DNA of 64,000 bases, taken from positions 434,001 to 498,000 of the forward strand of contig NZ_JAPEOR010000003.1 of NCBI RefSeq assembly GCF_026341125.1, in the 5' to 3' direction. The notes under the pieces were generated by a model. That model did not search any database, was not told the origin of the DNA, and saw nothing but the letters and a program-made list of their open reading frames with translations. A program made the translations under genes and the position numbers. Source of the stretch: Streptomyces sp. NBC_01142. GTDB lineage: Bacteria; Actinomycetota; Actinomycetes; Streptomycetales; Streptomycetaceae. Positions 52,774 through 63,042 of this stretch are shown one piece after another; position 1 is the stretch's first letter; each line of letters starts with the position of its first letter.

Positions 52774-54486
52774 ATGGTGAATCCGATGGCTCTCTCACCC
52801 GAGGCACGCGCGGAGGCTCTCGTGCGGCTGGGGGAGGGTGAGCTGGACGTCCTCGTCGTCGGTGGCGGTGTCGTGGGATCCGGGGCCGCTCTCGACGCCG
52901 CTACCCGGGGCCTGCGGGTCGGCCTCGTCGAAGCCCGGGACTGGGCGTCGGGCACTTCCAGCCGCTCCAGCAAACTCATTCACGGCGGCCTGCGCTACCT
53001 CGAGATGCTGGACTTCCGCCTGGTCGCCGAAGCGCTCAAGGAGCGGGGGCTGCTGCTCCAGGTCCTGGCCCCGCATCTGGTGCGGCCGGTGTCCTTCCTC
53101 TACCCGCTGCAACACCGGGTCTGGGAGCGCCCTTACGTCGGCTCCGGCGTGCTGCTCTACGACACCATGGCCGCGGCCTCGGGCAGCTCCAGCGGGCTGC
53201 CCCACCACCGCCACCTGCTCAAGCGGCAGGCCCTGCGCGAGGCGCCCGCGCTGCGCTCCGACGCCCTGGTCGGCGCGATCCAGTACTGGGACGCCCAGGT
53301 GGACGATGCCCGGCACACCATGTTCCTCGCCCGCACCGCAGCCGCCTACGGGGCATTGGCCGCCAATCGCACCCGCGTCAGCCGCTTCCTGCGCCAGGGC
53401 GAGCGGGTGGTGGGCGCCGTGGTCACGGACCTGGAGACCGGCAGCGAGACCGAAGTGCTCGCCAAGCAGGTCATCAACGCGACCGGCGTGTGGACGGACG
53501 ACACCCAGTCCATGGCCGGTACCCGCGGCCAGTTCCACGTCCGCGCCTCCAAGGGCGTGCATCTGCTGGTCCCGCGCGACCGGATCATCTCCCGCACCGG
53601 GCTGATCCTGCGCACGGAGAAGAGTGTGCTGTTCGTCATTCCCTGGGGGCGGCACTGGATCATCGGGACGACCGACACCGACTGGACACTGGACAAGTCT
53701 CATCCGGCGCTGAGCTCCAAAGATGTCAACTACCTGCTGGAACACGTCAACCGCGTTCTGGTCACGCCGCTGGCCGCGGAGGACGTCGAGGGCGTCTACG
53801 CCGGGCTGCGCCCGCTCCTGTCCGGCGAGGCCGCGGAGACCAGCAAGCTCTCCCGGGAGCATCTCGTCGCGCATCCGGTCCCCGGGCTCGTCGTGGTGGC
53901 CGGGGGCAAGTACACGACCTACCGGGTGATGGCCAAGGACGCGGTCGACGAGGCGGCCCGCGCTCTGGACGAGAAGGTGGCCGACTGCGTCACGCAGCGC
54001 GTTCCGCTGCTCGGCGCCGACGGCTACCCGGCCCTGTGGAACTCACGGCACAACCTCGCCGAACGCTCGAGGCTGCATGTCGCCCGCATCGAGCACCTGC
54101 TGAACCGCTACGGCTCCCTGGTGCACGAGCTGCTCGCCATGGTCGCGGCCGACCCCTCGCTCGCCGAGCCGTTGCCGAGCTCCGACGACTACCTGCGCGT
54201 CGAGGCCGTGTACGCGGTGACCCATGAGGGAGCCCGTCATCTGGACGATGTGCTCGCCCGGCGTACCCGGATCTCCATCGAGTCCTGGGACCGCGGCGTG
54301 GACGCGGCGCGCACCGTCGCCGAACTGATGGCACCTCACCTCGGCTGGGACCGGGCGCAGCAGGACCGCGAAGTCGACCACTACCTGAAGCGGGTGGCGG
54401 CAGAACGCGAGGCCCAGCAGCAGCCGGACGACCGGACCGCCGACGCGGTACGGCTCGGCGCACCCGACATCATTCCGGTGCGCTGA
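52774..54486 (+). CDS. glpD: aerobic glycerol-3-phosphate dehydrogenase (FAD)
   Basis: 570 residues. FAD-binding motif DVLVVGGGVVGSGAALDAATRGLRVGLVEARDWASGTSSRSSKLIHGGLRYLE, then GATAGT-like FAD contacts in HWIIGTTDTDW and YAGLRPLL, and a C-terminal DAO_C domain. It oxidises glycerol-3-phosphate to dihydroxyacetone phosphate at the membrane and passes electrons to quinone. Third gene of the glycerol operon, 93 bases after glpK. Confidence 0.95.
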   Translation: MVNPMALSPEARAEALVRLGEGELDVLVVGGGVVGSGAALDAATRGLRVGLVEARDWASGTSSRSSKLIHGGLRYLEMLDFRLVAEALKERGLLLQVLAPHLVRPVSFLYPLQHRVWERPYVGSGVLLYDTMAAASGSSSGLPHHRHLLKRQALREAPALRSDALVGAIQYWDAQVDDARHTMFLARTAAAYGALAANRTRVSRFLRQGERVVGAVVTDLETGSETEVLAKQVINATGVWTDDTQSMAGTRGQFHVRASKGVHLLVPRDRIISRTGLILRTEKSVLFVIPWGRHWIIGTTDTDWTLDKSHPALSSKDVNYLLEHVNRVLVTPLAAEDVEGVYAGLRPLLSGEAAETSKLSREHLVAHPVPGLVVVAGGKYTTYRVMAKDAVDEAARALDEKVADCVTQRVPLLGADGYPALWNSRHNLAERSRLHVARIEHLLNRYGSLVHELLAMVAADPSLAEPLPSSDDYLRVEAVYAVTHEGARHLDDVLARRTRISIESWDRGVDAARTVAELMAPHLGWDRAQQDREVDHYLKRVAAEREAQQQPDDRTADAVRLGAPDIIPVR

Positions 54487-54665
54487 GCGGGGGCGAGGGC
54501 CAAGAGCCGGGGCATCCACCTGGAGCTGGTTTCCCTACGTCCCTTTGCCGCCGGGAGCGTGTCGTCCCGAAGCCCGGAGCGGGGCGGGGCAACAGCCCGT
54601 TCGATGAGGCGAACGCCTGCGATCGCCGGGCGAGGAGAGGATCGCGGCCTTGCGAGGGCGCCGAT

Positions 54666-54671
54666 TAGGAT
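54666..54671 (+). promoter_or_regulatory. likely -10 box of a leaderless transcript
   Basis: TAGGAT followed by 7 bases and the ATG at 54679, with no ribosome site. The same TAGGAT-spacer-ATG layout precedes the related gene at 56246, which supports it. Confidence 0.5.
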
Positions 54672-54678
54672 GGCGGGC

Positions 54679-55107
54679 ATGAGTCAGCAGGCGTGGTGCG
54701 CGGCCCGGCCCGGTGGGCTGCGGCTGTATGCGCTGCTTGTGCTGGCCGTGTTGGCGGGTGTGGTGGCCATGCACGGCCTGGGGCCTGCTGTCCCTCCGGC
54801 GTCGTCCGGCGCCATGCCGGATGTCCACCATGCGGTCCCGGCCACGGCTTCGTCGCACGCTGACGCAGCCGAATACGAGGACTGCGTCCACGTCGGTCAT
54901 GACGACGGTGGTGCCGGCGGACATGCCGAGCACGCCGACGCCACATGTGCTGCCGGCGGTACGAGCGGACCGCCCGCACTGCCCGCGCCGGCTCCGGCCG
55001 GGACAGTCACCTGCGACACGGCGGACGTACCCGCACTCGTCCCCGCGGCGTCGCTGGGCGGGCGCGCCCCGCCCTCGTTGAGCGAACTGCAACTCCTGCG
55101 CATATAG
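54679..55107 (+). CDS. DUF6153-type His-rich exported/membrane protein
   Basis: 142 residues from the ATG at 54679. One N-terminal hydrophobic helix (LYALLVLAVLAGVVAMHGLGPAVP) is followed by a His/Asp-rich segment (DVHHAVPATASSHADAAEYEDCVHVGHDDGGAGGHAEHADATC) that could bind metal. It appears to be leaderless. It precedes a DUF305 lipoprotein gene; a second protein of the same type is at 56.2 kb. In Streptomyces such genes cluster with copper functions; a periplasm-side metal-binding role is inferred. Confidence 0.7.
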   Translation: MSQQAWCAARPGGLRLYALLVLAVLAGVVAMHGLGPAVPPASSGAMPDVHHAVPATASSHADAAEYEDCVHVGHDDGGAGGHAEHADATCAAGGTSGPPALPAPAPAGTVTCDTADVPALVPAASLGGRAPPSLSELQLLRI

Positions 55108-55195
55108 GCGGCTCCGGTGTGCCCGAGCCCCAGTGGCCGGTGCCGCCGTGGAGAGCCATGCCCGATGGAGCACACATTGCAGGAGTCGCACCACC

Positions 55196-55828
55196 ATGAC
55201 CGCACACCGTTCCCTGATCCGCCGTGCCGCCGCTGCGACGGCCGCGGCCACCGCTGCCGTCGTACTCGCCGCCTGCGGCGGGGGAGATGACAGCTCGGCC
55301 GGCCACGCCGGCCACGACAGGACACCCTCGCCCATCGCGTCGGCCTCCGCCGGGCAGGGCGAGCAGAATGCCGCAGACGTAGCCTTCGCGAAGGGGATGA
55401 TCCCGCACCACCGGCAGGCGGTCGAGATGGCCGAGCTGGCGGAGACCCGGGCGCAGTCCGCCGAGGTCAAGCACATGGCCGAGGAGATCAAAAAGGCGCA
55501 GGACCCGGAGATCGAGACCCTGTCCGGGTGGCTCACCTCCTGGGGCGAGGAAGTCCCCGAGAAGGACGAGGGCCAAGAGCACGCCGGTCACTCCATGGCC
55601 GGGATGATGACGCCCGGGGAGATGGGCAAGCTGGAGAAGGCTTCCGGCACGGCGTTCGACACCGCATTCCTCGAGATGATGGTCAAGCACCACCAAGGCG
55701 CGGTCGAGATGGCGAAGACCGAGCAGGCCGACGGTGCCTTTCAGCCTGCCAAGGACACGGCCGGGGACATCGTGACCTCGCAGAGCGCCGAGATCACACG
55801 CATGAACAAGCTGCTCGGCACGAGCTGA
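55196..55828 (+). CDS. DUF305 lipoprotein
   Basis: 210 residues from the ATG at 55196 (AGGAG upstream). A lipoprotein signal (AAAATAAATAAVVLAACGGG, lipobox LAAC) leads into a DUF305 ferritin-like domain with repeated metal-type motifs: FAKGMIPHHRQAVEMAELAE and FLEMMVKHHQGAVEMAKTE, with His-Met rich HAGHSMAGMM between. DUF305 proteins are often found with copper-handling genes. Likely an extracytoplasmic copper-binding protein. Confidence 0.88.
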   Translation: MTAHRSLIRRAAAATAAATAAVVLAACGGGDDSSAGHAGHDRTPSPIASASAGQGEQNAADVAFAKGMIPHHRQAVEMAELAETRAQSAEVKHMAEEIKKAQDPEIETLSGWLTSWGEEVPEKDEGQEHAGHSMAGMMTPGEMGKLEKASGTAFDTAFLEMMVKHHQGAVEMAKTEQADGAFQPAKDTAGDIVTSQSAEITRMNKLLGTS

Positions 55829-55887
55829 CCGCACGAGCCGCATGCGGGGGCGGCCGCCAGCCGCCCCCGCCCCCCGGCGCCGCGGTG

Positions 55888-56046
55888 CTGCTGCCTTCGC
55901 GCCGCTCTGTGCCGAGCACGTCCGACAGGCTGTTCCGGGGCGCGCTCCTGGGTGGCTTCGCTGTCGCCTTCGTGATCACCACGCCGCTGAACAAGTGGCT
56001 GACCGGCCGCGGCAAGGGCCACGCCGTCGTCCACGCGTACCACTGA
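55888..56046 (+). pseudogene. C-terminal fragment resembling a DUF4396 membrane protein
   Basis: The frame ends RLFRGALLGGFAVAFVITTPLNKWLTGRGKGHAVVHAYH, one hydrophobic helix with a short basic tail, like the last helix of DUF4396 proteins of copper clusters. No start codon with a ribosome site and no preceding helices are found, so it looks like a remnant. A tiny intact membrane peptide cannot be excluded. Confidence 0.4.
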
Positions 56047-56233
56047 CTTCCGCGACTTCGCCGTCGGCGACCTGGCGCGTCCGGGCCGTAGAAAGCCTGC
56101 AACGACCTTCTCGTCTCTCTGGACTGACACACCGTCCGGCGCCCCGGCGCGGCACGGCGTGCACACCGGATGTGGCCAGATGTCGGCGTGGTGTTGGCGA
56201 CCGGGGTGGTGGGGAGGTGCCGGGGCGAGCCGT

Positions 56234-56239
56234 TAGGAT
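56234..56239 (+). promoter_or_regulatory. likely -10 box of a leaderless transcript
   Basis: TAGGAT six bases before the ATG at 56246, matching the arrangement at 54666-54679. Confidence 0.5.
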
Positions 56240-56245
56240 CACGGC

Positions 56246-56674
56246 ATGGTCACGGCCTGGTCGTCTTCCCGTACGTCGCGGGCCCGCTCGTCGGCGGGTC
56301 CGCTGCGCGTGCTGTGGGTGGCGATGACGCTGTTCGCCTTCGTGTACGCGCACGGCGTGAGCATCGATGGCGTCACCGGCCATCTCGACGCAAACGTGGC
56401 CGCGCCCGCGGCGGCCGCCCTGCACGTCGGCGCTGCGGTCCAGGACGAGCCGGTGGACCACCACGGTGGTGGCCACGGCCCGTCCCATCCCGCTCAGGAA
56501 TGCGTTCCCGGCCAACCGCAGCACACACCTGCTCCGGATGCCCCCAGCGTCTGTGCCCTCGTCGGGGAAGACACTTCCTCGACGCAGCGACCTGCTCTGG
56601 TCGCCTTCGGTGACGTGGCGTCGGCCAAGCACTTGCCGAGCACGTCGATAAGGGCCACAGTTCTGCAGATCTAG
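56246..56674 (+). CDS. second DUF6153-like His-rich protein
   Basis: 142 residues, the same length and layout as the protein at 54.7 kb: one hydrophobic helix (LRVLWVAMTLFAFVYAHGVSIDGV) then a His-rich stretch (PVDHHGGGHGPSHPAQEC) and a C-terminal tail ending in VLQI, close to the LLRI end of the first protein. Probably a diverged duplicate; leaderless start. Likely metal-related exported protein. Confidence 0.65.
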   Translation: MVTAWSSSRTSRARSSAGPLRVLWVAMTLFAFVYAHGVSIDGVTGHLDANVAAPAAAALHVGAAVQDEPVDHHGGGHGPSHPAQECVPGQPQHTPAPDAPSVCALVGEDTSSTQRPALVAFGDVASAKHLPSTSIRATVLQI

Positions 56675-56903
56675 GATCCGGCGACTTTCCGTCGGCCCCT
56701 CATGCCCTCCCGTCCGATCACGGTTCCGGGACAGCCCACCGCGGCTGAGTGCGCGATGAGGCCGGCCGCCGCCGCATCCGGTTTCGCTCATTCGCGCCAC
56801 GGCGCATGGCGAGGCAGGTTCCTGCGGCGGCTCCCTGACACTGCCCGCCCCGCCCGCTGTTTGATGCGCCTCGTGGTGCACGACGGCCGCTTGCGGAGGA
56901 ACT

Positions 56904-57320
56904 GTGCTGTCTACATCCCGCGTTCGCTCGCTCTCCGTTGCCTCCTCACCTGTGCAGTGCCGGCTGCTCGCCCTGCTCCTGAGCGGGCTGCTGCTGATCG
57001 TGCTCGACTGTGCGCTGCTGCTGCACGGGCCCGGCCACGCTCACGACTCGGTCCGTACGGTCTCCGGCGCCCAACAGGACACCGGGCAGGTACCGCGTGC
57101 TGCGGCACCTGCTGACTCCTCCTGCGCGCCGTCCGGTGCGGACATGGAGGTGACCGGACGTCAGCAGGGGCGTACGCAGATGTCCGCTGCGGTGACGACC
57201 GAAGCGTCAGCGACGCGCGCGGCAGCACCCGGTGGAAGTGCGCGGCCCGCGTCGGGGGAGACCCGAAGATCCACTTCCGGCCGCTCGACACTGTGCGCCT
57301 TGTGCCGGTGGCGGACGTAG
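56904..57320 (+). CDS. small protein with one hydrophobic helix, function unknown
   Basis: 138 residues from GTG 56904 with CGGAGGA five bases upstream. A hydrophobic N-terminal segment (CRLLALLLSGLLLIVLDCALLLHGPGHAH) is followed by a Ser/Thr/Gly-rich tail and a terminal LCALCRWRT with a CxxC. The layout recalls the two DUF6153-like proteins, and it may be a third member of this metal-related set. Confidence 0.55.
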   Translation: MLSTSRVRSLSVASSPVQCRLLALLLSGLLLIVLDCALLLHGPGHAHDSVRTVSGAQQDTGQVPRAAAPADSSCAPSGADMEVTGRQQGRTQMSAAVTTEASATRAAAPGGSARPASGETRRSTSGRSTLCALCRWRT

Positions 57321-57452
57321 GCCGTGCCCTTCGAGCCGCAGCACGCCGCGGCACCGCCCCCTGCCCCGGCGACCGGGTCACCGGTCCGGGACGGGCGGCG
57401 TACGAGAGATCAGCACCCGACGCGCCATTCACCCAATGATGAGAGCCGACTG

Positions 57453-58601
57453 ATGCAGTCTCCGAATACCACCCACCTCACCAAGCCCGGCCACGCCGCC
57501 CTGTCAGGGCTGGTGGGCAACACTCCCCTCCTGCACGTCAGCGAGCCCTTCGCCCCTGCGGGACGGGGATTCTGGGCGAAGCTGGAAGGCTTCAACCCCG
57601 GCGGAATCAAGGACCGCCCCGGCCTGCACATGGTCGAACGCGCCCGCGCCCGCGGCGATCTGAAGCCCGGGGCGAGGATCATCGAGTCCACCAGCGGCAC
57701 CCTCGGCCTCGGCCTGGCTCTCGCGGGCATGGTCTACTGCCACCCGGTCACCCTGGTCACCGACCCGGGCCTGGAGACGTCCATGAACCGGCTGCTGACC
57801 GCTTATGGCGCCCAGGTCAACGTCGTCTCCGAGCCGCATGCGACCGGCGGCTGGCAGCAGGCCCGCCGCGACCGCGTCACCCAGCTGATGCGGCAGCACC
57901 CGGATTCCTGGTGCCCGGATCAGTACAACAACCCCGACAACACCACCGCCTACACCCCGCTCGCCCTGGAACTCGCCGCCGAACTCGCCCACATCGACGT
58001 GCTGGTGTGCAGCGTCGGCACCGGTGGGCACTCCGCCGGCATCTCCCGCGTTCTGCAGCAGCTCTACCCCGGCCTGAAGCTCGTGGGAGTGGACACCATC
58101 GGCTCGACCATCTTCGGCCAGGCCGCCCGGCCGCGTCTGATGCGCGGGCTCGGATCGAGCATCTACCCCCGCAACGTCGCCTACGACAACTTCTCCGAGG
58201 TGCACTGGATCGCCCCGGCCGAAGCGGTGTGGTCCTGCCGACAACTGGCCGCCTCCCACTACGCCACCGGCGGGTGGAGCGTCGGAGCGGTCGCCCTGGT
58301 CGCCGGATGGCTCGCCCGCACGATGCCCGAGGACACGCGGATCGCAGCGATCTTCCCCGACGGGCCGCAGCGCTATCTCGGCACCGTCTACGACGACGAC
58401 TACTGCACCGCCCATGGCCTGCTCGACTCCCCGCCCGCGCCCGAACCGGAGGTGATCGGCCGCCTGGACGAGAAGGAAGTCACCCGCTGGACCCGATGCG
58501 CCAGCGTCGTCGACCCGCTCGCCCTCGCTCACGTCGTGGGCCCGGACGATCCGGCCGCCGATGAGATGCGCACCGGGACCCACGTGGAGGAGGACCGGTG
58601 A
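57453..58601 (+). CDS. PLP-dependent cysteine-synthase-family enzyme
   Basis: 382 residues from the ATG at 57453. Fold type II PLP enzyme: [25 protein letters not shown] (PLP lysine), [14 protein letters not shown] (the usual SGNTG asparagine loop is altered to SGTLG), [17 protein letters not shown]. The altered substrate loop and a ~60-residue C-terminal extension argue against a plain cysteine synthase. The downstream MFS gene overlaps by 4 bases. Such enzyme-exporter pairs can make and export small amino-acid-derived ligands; that is inference. Confidence 0.8.
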   Translation: MQSPNTTHLTKPGHAALSGLVGNTPLLHVSEPFAPAGRGFWAKLEGFNPGGIKDRPGLHMVERARARGDLKPGARIIESTSGTLGLGLALAGMVYCHPVTLVTDPGLETSMNRLLTAYGAQVNVVSEPHATGGWQQARRDRVTQLMRQHPDSWCPDQYNNPDNTTAYTPLALELAAELAHIDVLVCSVGTGGHSAGISRVLQQLYPGLKLVGVDTIGSTIFGQAARPRLMRGLGSSIYPRNVAYDNFSEVHWIAPAEAVWSCRQLAASHYATGGWSVGAVALVAGWLARTMPEDTRIAAIFPDGPQRYLGTVYDDDYCTAHGLLDSPPAPEPEVIGRLDEKEVTRWTRCASVVDPLALAHVVGPDDPAADEMRTGTHVEEDR

Positions 58602-59902
58602 AGGGCACCCTCGCGCAGGTCCGCACCTACAAACGCAGCGTCCAGCTGTTGATGGTGAACCAGTTCACCATCAACCTCGGCTTCTACATGCTGATGCCGT
58701 ACCTGGCCACACACCTGGCCGGGCCTCTCGGTCTGGCCGGATGGCTTGTCGGTCTGATCCTCGGGGTGCGCAACTTCAGCCAGCAGGGCATGTTCCTGGT
58801 CGGCGGGACGCTGGCCGACCGGCTCGGCTACAAGCCGATGATCATCGCGGGAATGGTGCTGCGCATCGTCGGCTTCGCGACCCTCGGGCTCGTCGGCTCA
58901 GTGCCCGCGCTGATCGCCGCGTCCGCCGCGACGGGCCTGGCCGGCGCCCTGTTCAACCCGGCCACCCGCGCCTACCTCGCGGCGGACGCGGGGGAGCGGC
59001 GAGTGGAGGCGTTCGCGTTGTTCAACGTCTTCTACCAGGCCGGCATCCTGCTCGGCCCGCTGGTGGGGATGGTGCTGACAGGTATCGACTTCCGCATCAC
59101 GTGCCTGACGGCGGCCGGCATCTTCGCGGTTCTGAGCATCGTGCAGATCCGGGCCCTGCCGGCGCGCCGAGCCGACGACACAGAGGTCCAGTCGGACGGC
59201 CGCCGGGAGAGTGTCCTGGCGCAGTGGCGGAGCATCCTGGCCAATCGGCCGTTCCTGCTGTTCTCGCTCGCGATGATCGGCTCGTACGTGATGTCGTTCC
59301 AGGTCTATCTCGCGCTGCCACTCGAGGTACGGCGCCTGGGCGGCGAGGGCGAGTTCGGCACGGCTGCGGTGGCGGTGCTGTTCGCCGTGTCGGGTCTGAG
59401 CACCATCCTGGGCCAGACCAGGGTGACCGCCTGGTGCAAGGCCCGCATGGAACCGGGGCGCGCGCTCGTCTGGGGTCTGCTGACCATGGGAGTCGCGTTC
59501 GTCCCGCTTCTGCTGGCCACGGCCATGCCGGTTCCGGACGGCGGAGTAGGACGGTGGCTGCTCGCGGCAGTGCCGCCTGCGCTGTCCGCGCTGTTGCTGG
59601 CCCTGGGAACGATGGTCGCCTATCCGTTCGAGATGGACACCATCGTCCGTCTCTCCGGTGACCGCCTCGTCGCCACGCACTACGGCCTGTACAACACCAT
59701 CTGCGGCGTCGGAATCACCTTGGGCAACCTCCTCACGGGGGCCGCACTGGACGCGGCCCGCAACGCCGGGGTGTCCGCGCTGCCGTGGGCTGCCCTGCTC
59801 CTGCTGGGGCTTGCCTGCGCGGCAGCGTTGTACGGGCTCGAGCGCACAGGCCGCCTCGCTGCACCGGTGCTCGCCGCCGAGCCCGAACCCTCCACGGTCT
59901 GA
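58598..59902 (+). CDS. MFS transporter
   Basis: 434 residues from GTG 58598, overlapping the upstream stop. About twelve hydrophobic helices and the MFS loop motif [14 protein letters not shown] between helices 2 and 3. It resembles the DHA1-type drug or metabolite exporters. It is coupled to the cysteine-synthase-like gene and ends at a strong hairpin terminator, so the two form a closed unit. Confidence 0.87.
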   Translation: MKGTLAQVRTYKRSVQLLMVNQFTINLGFYMLMPYLATHLAGPLGLAGWLVGLILGVRNFSQQGMFLVGGTLADRLGYKPMIIAGMVLRIVGFATLGLVGSVPALIAASAATGLAGALFNPATRAYLAADAGERRVEAFALFNVFYQAGILLGPLVGMVLTGIDFRITCLTAAGIFAVLSIVQIRALPARRADDTEVQSDGRRESVLAQWRSILANRPFLLFSLAMIGSYVMSFQVYLALPLEVRRLGGEGEFGTAAVAVLFAVSGLSTILGQTRVTAWCKARMEPGRALVWGLLTMGVAFVPLLLATAMPVPDGGVGRWLLAAVPPALSALLLALGTMVAYPFEMDTIVRLSGDRLVATHYGLYNTICGVGITLGNLLTGAALDAARNAGVSALPWAALLLLGLACAAALYGLERTGRLAAPVLAAEPEPSTV

Positions 59903-59903
59903 A

Positions 59904-59963
59904 GCGACCGGCCCGGACTGCGAGGGAGGGCGGCCATCATCCGCCCTCCCTCGCACCGGTCGC
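59904..59963 (+). terminator. strong nested hairpin terminator
   Basis: A perfect 15-bp stem (TGCGAGGGAGGGCGG, 59919-59933, with its complement 59941-59955, loop CCATCAT) is enclosed by an outer 8-bp stem (GCGACCGG / CCGGTCGC, 59904-59911 and 59956-59963). It begins two bases after the MFS stop codon. Confidence 0.9.
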
Positions 59964-59989
59964 CCCCAACCTGCCGGGCGCACCTGTGA

Positions 59990-60300
59990 TTCCCCTGATC
60001 GCGCTGCCCTCGTGGTCATCAGGAGGTGGTGGACGGTTCCGACGAGGGCGAGCGCGACCGTAGGTGTGTCGGTGCCGTCCGCAAGGCGTCCGAGCCGCTG
60101 TTCGGCCGGCAGGTAGTCGGTGATCGCGTCCTGGACGGCTGTGAAGCCCGGCGCGCCGGCCTCGAGCAAGACATTCCAGGACCTCGCTCGCCGCCGGCTC
60201 GCCGAGGCTCTGCGCCCACACGAGCGGAAGGGCGGACTGCGGCTGCGCAGCACCGCCTGGCTGGTCACTGCTCACCGCCCGAAGCAGCCGGCCCGGCCGC
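59990..60300 (-). pseudogene. frameshifted C-terminal remnant of a TetR-family regulator
   Basis: On the minus strand one frame reads SALPLVWAQSLGEPAASEVLECLARG and the next frame continues WNVLLEAGAPGFTAVQDAITDYLPAEQRLGRLADGTDTPTVALALVGTVHHLLMT. Together they match the order of helices of a TetR ligand-binding domain, broken by a frameshift near 60170-60190. No DNA-binding domain was found upstream. Probably a dead gene. Confidence 0.6.
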
Positions 60301-60432
60301 CCGGCGGGACGGGCCCCGGCGGCCAGAAGCATTCTCGACCTCACCCTCGGGGCCGCCCGTTGCGTGACCCGCCGACCGGAGTGGCGGTGTGGCCGCTGAG
60401 GCCGCCTCCCGGGCCGGAGGCGGTTGCGAAAG

Positions 60433-60483
60433 ATACCCATGGGGGGTATATATTGGGCTCAAGAAGATACCCCCATGGGGTAT
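60433..60483 (+). promoter_or_regulatory. tandem CsoR-type copper operators
   Basis: Two palindromic 17-mers, ATACCCATGGGGGGTAT (60433-60449) and ATACCCCCATGGGGTAT (60467-60483), lie 34 bases apart start to start. TACCC/GGGTA palindromes are the type bound by the copper repressor CsoR in actinobacteria. They precede the decayed copZ and copA. No csoR gene is in the window. Confidence 0.82.
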
Positions 60484-60513
60484 CAAGATCGATTGCCGCC
60501 GGAGGAGATACCG

Positions 60514-60688
60514 ATGGCCTGTCGTACTCCTGAGGGCAGTTGCTCCACCAGCGCAGCCACGGCGCCCACCGCCGAGGGCCGGGCGCGCCGGCCAGGTCAC
60601 CGTGACCACCTCCGGCGAGCCCGGCGGCGCGCTGGTTGCCAAGGTCGTCGATGACGCCGGATACGCACTCAACGGTCGGGCGGCCTGA
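60514..60688 (+). pseudogene. copZ-like copper chaperone with internal deletion/frameshift
   Basis: A GGAGGAG site precedes ATG 60514. The frame starts MACRTPEGSCSTSAATAPTAEG, like the Cys-containing N-termini of Streptomyces CopZ proteins. It then fails, and a different frame gives [32 protein letters not shown], the C-terminal half of an HMA domain, ending at 60688. The metal-binding GMTCxxC core between is missing. So the chaperone is probably inactive while its operator and the ATPase remain. Confidence 0.7.
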
Positions 60689-60765
60689 TGCCGGCCCCAA
60701 CGCCCGCCGCCGGGCTCATCCGGACCCGGCGCGTCCCACCCTCTCCACCAGTTCGAGGAGCAGTG

Positions 60766-63042
60766 ATGACTGCGACGGTCACCGATACCGCTGAGGTCGA
60801 GCTCGCCATCGGCGGCATGACCTGCGCTTCGTGCGCCGCCCGTATCGAGAAGAAGCTGAACCGCATGGACGGTGTCGAGGCCACCGTCAACTACGCCACT
60901 GAGAAGGCCAGGGTCAGCTATCGCGGCGAAGACGTCTCCGTGGCGGACCTGATCGCCACGGTGGAGGCAACCGGCTACACCGCGGCGCCTCCGGCTCCCG
61001 CTCCGGCTCGTACGAGCACGCCCGACGAATCCGCAACGAACACCCCCGACGACGAGGTGAACGCCCTGCGGCCGCTGCGGCAGCGGCTGATCACCGCGGT
61101 GGCGCTGGCCCTGCCTGTCATCGCGATGGCCATGGTGCCCGCGCTGCAGATCGAGTACTGGCAGTGGTTGTCGCTCACGCTGGCCGCGCCGGTCGTCACG
61201 TACGCCGCCTGGCCCTTCCACCGCGCCGCCTGGAACAACGCCCGGCACGGCGCGGCGACCATGGACACACTGATCTCGGTCGGTACGTCGGCGGCGTTCC
61301 TGTGGTCGCTGTGGGCGCTGTTCTTCGGTACGGCCGGTATGCCCGGCATGACGCACCCCTTCGAGTTCACGATCGCCCGCAGCGACGGCGCCGGCAACAT
61401 CTACCTGGAAGCTGCCGCCGGTGTCACCGCCTTCATCCTGGCCGGGCGCTATTTCGAGGCCCGCTCCAAGCGCAAGGCCGGCGCCGCGCTCAAGGCGTTG
61501 CTCGAGCTGGGAGCGAGGGAGGTCACGGTCCTGCGCGACGGCCGCGAACAGCTGATCGCTGCGGCCGACCTTCAGGTCGGTGACCGTTTCCTGGTCCGCC
61601 CCGGCGAGAAGATCGCCACCGACGGCACTGTCGTCGAGGGCTCCTCCGCCGTCGACGCCTCCATGCTGACCGGCGAGTCCGTACCGGTAGAGGCAGGCGT
61701 CGGTGACAGCGTCACCGGTGCCACGCTCAACGTCGGCGGCCGGCTGGTCGTCGAGGCCACCCGCATCGGCGCCGACACCCAACTGGCCCGCATGGCGAAG
61801 CTGGTGGAGGAAGCGCAGAACGGCAAGGCCGCCGCCCAGCGCCTCGCCGACAAGATCTCCGCGGTCTTCGTGCCGCTCGTCATTGCCCTGGCCCTCGCCA
61901 CGTTCGGCTTCTGGCTCGGCAGCGGCTCGGGTCTCACGGCCGCCTTCACCGCCGCCGTGGCCGTACTGATCATCGCCTGTCCCTGCGCGCTGGGCCTGGC
62001 CACCCCGACGGCCCTCATGGTCGGCACCGGCCGCGGCGCCCAGCTCGGCATCCTCATCAAGGGCCCGGAAGTTCTGGAGACCACCCGCAAGGTCGACACG
62101 ATCGTCCTGGACAAGACCGGCACCGTCACCACCGGCCGGATGACCCTCCTCAAGGTGCACACCGCCGAAACAACCGACGAGGCCGAAGTCCTCTGTCTGG
62201 CAGGAGCGTTGGAGCACTCCTCCGAGCACCCCATCGCGCAGGCGGTGGCCACGGGGGCGGCCGAGCGCGTCGGTACTCTCCCCACCCCCGAGGACTTCGC
62301 GAACATTCCCGGTCTCGGTGTGCAGGGCATCGTCGACGGGCACGCGGTCCTGGTGGGCCGGGAGAAGCTGCTCGCCGAATGGGCCATGGCACTGCCCGTG
62401 GAGCTGGAGCGTGCCAAGGCGGAGGCGGAGGCGGAGGCCGCGGGCCGTACCGTCATCGCGGTCGCCTGGGACGGTGAGGCGCGCGCCGTCCTCGAAGTCG
62501 CCGACGCGGTCAAGGAGACCAGCCCGGAAGCCATCCGCCGGCTGCGTGCCCTGGGACTGACGCCGATCCTGCTCACCGGTGACAACAAGGCGGTCGCGGA
62601 GTCCGTCGCCGCCGAGGTCGGCATCGACGAAGTGATCGCCGAGGTCATGCCTCAGGACAAGGTCGACGTGGTCAAGAAGCTGCAGGCCGAGGGCCGCAGT
62701 GTGGCGATGGTCGGCGACGGCGTCAACGATGCGGCCGCCCTCGCCCAGGCCGACCTCGGCCTGGCGATGGGCACCGGCACGGACGCCGCCATCGAGGCGG
62801 GCGACCTGACCCTGGTCCGCGGCGATCTGCGGGCCGCCGCCGACGCCATCAGGCTCTCCCGCAAGACGCTGGGCACGATCCGCTCGAACCTCTTCTGGGC
62901 CTTCTCCTACAACGTGGCCGCCCTGCCGCTCGCCGCGGCCGGTCTGCTCAACCCGATGATCGCGGGCGCGGCGATGGCGTTCTCCTCGGTCTTCGTGGTC
63001 GGCAACAGTCTGCGACTGCGCAGCTTCCGTGCCGTCGGCTGA
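60766..63042 (+). CDS. copA: copper-translocating P1B-type ATPase
   Basis: 758 residues from the ATG at 60766 (GAGGAG upstream). One N-terminal HMA domain ([17 protein letters not shown]), the membrane CPC motif ([16 protein letters not shown]), phosphorylation site DKTGTVTTG, the HP motif (SSEHPIA), and [16 protein letters not shown]. The length and motifs fit Cu(I) exporters. It lies downstream of CsoR-type operators and the decayed copZ, so it is likely to be copper-induced. Acts in the cytoplasmic membrane. Confidence 0.95.
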   Translation: MTATVTDTAEVELAIGGMTCASCAARIEKKLNRMDGVEATVNYATEKARVSYRGEDVSVADLIATVEATGYTAAPPAPAPARTSTPDESATNTPDDEVNALRPLRQRLITAVALALPVIAMAMVPALQIEYWQWLSLTLAAPVVTYAAWPFHRAAWNNARHGAATMDTLISVGTSAAFLWSLWALFFGTAGMPGMTHPFEFTIARSDGAGNIYLEAAAGVTAFILAGRYFEARSKRKAGAALKALLELGAREVTVLRDGREQLIAAADLQVGDRFLVRPGEKIATDGTVVEGSSAVDASMLTGESVPVEAGVGDSVTGATLNVGGRLVVEATRIGADTQLARMAKLVEEAQNGKAAAQRLADKISAVFVPLVIALALATFGFWLGSGSGLTAAFTAAVAVLIIACPCALGLATPTALMVGTGRGAQLGILIKGPEVLETTRKVDTIVLDKTGTVTTGRMTLLKVHTAETTDEAEVLCLAGALEHSSEHPIAQAVATGAAERVGTLPTPEDFANIPGLGVQGIVDGHAVLVGREKLLAEWAMALPVELERAKAEAEAEAAGRTVIAVAWDGEARAVLEVADAVKETSPEAIRRLRALGLTPILLTGDNKAVAESVAAEVGIDEVIAEVMPQDKVDVVKKLQAEGRSVAMVGDGVNDAAALAQADLGLAMGTGTDAAIEAGDLTLVRGDLRAAADAIRLSRKTLGTIRSNLFWAFSYNVAALPLAAAGLLNPMIAGAAMAFSSVFVVGNSLRLRSFRAVG

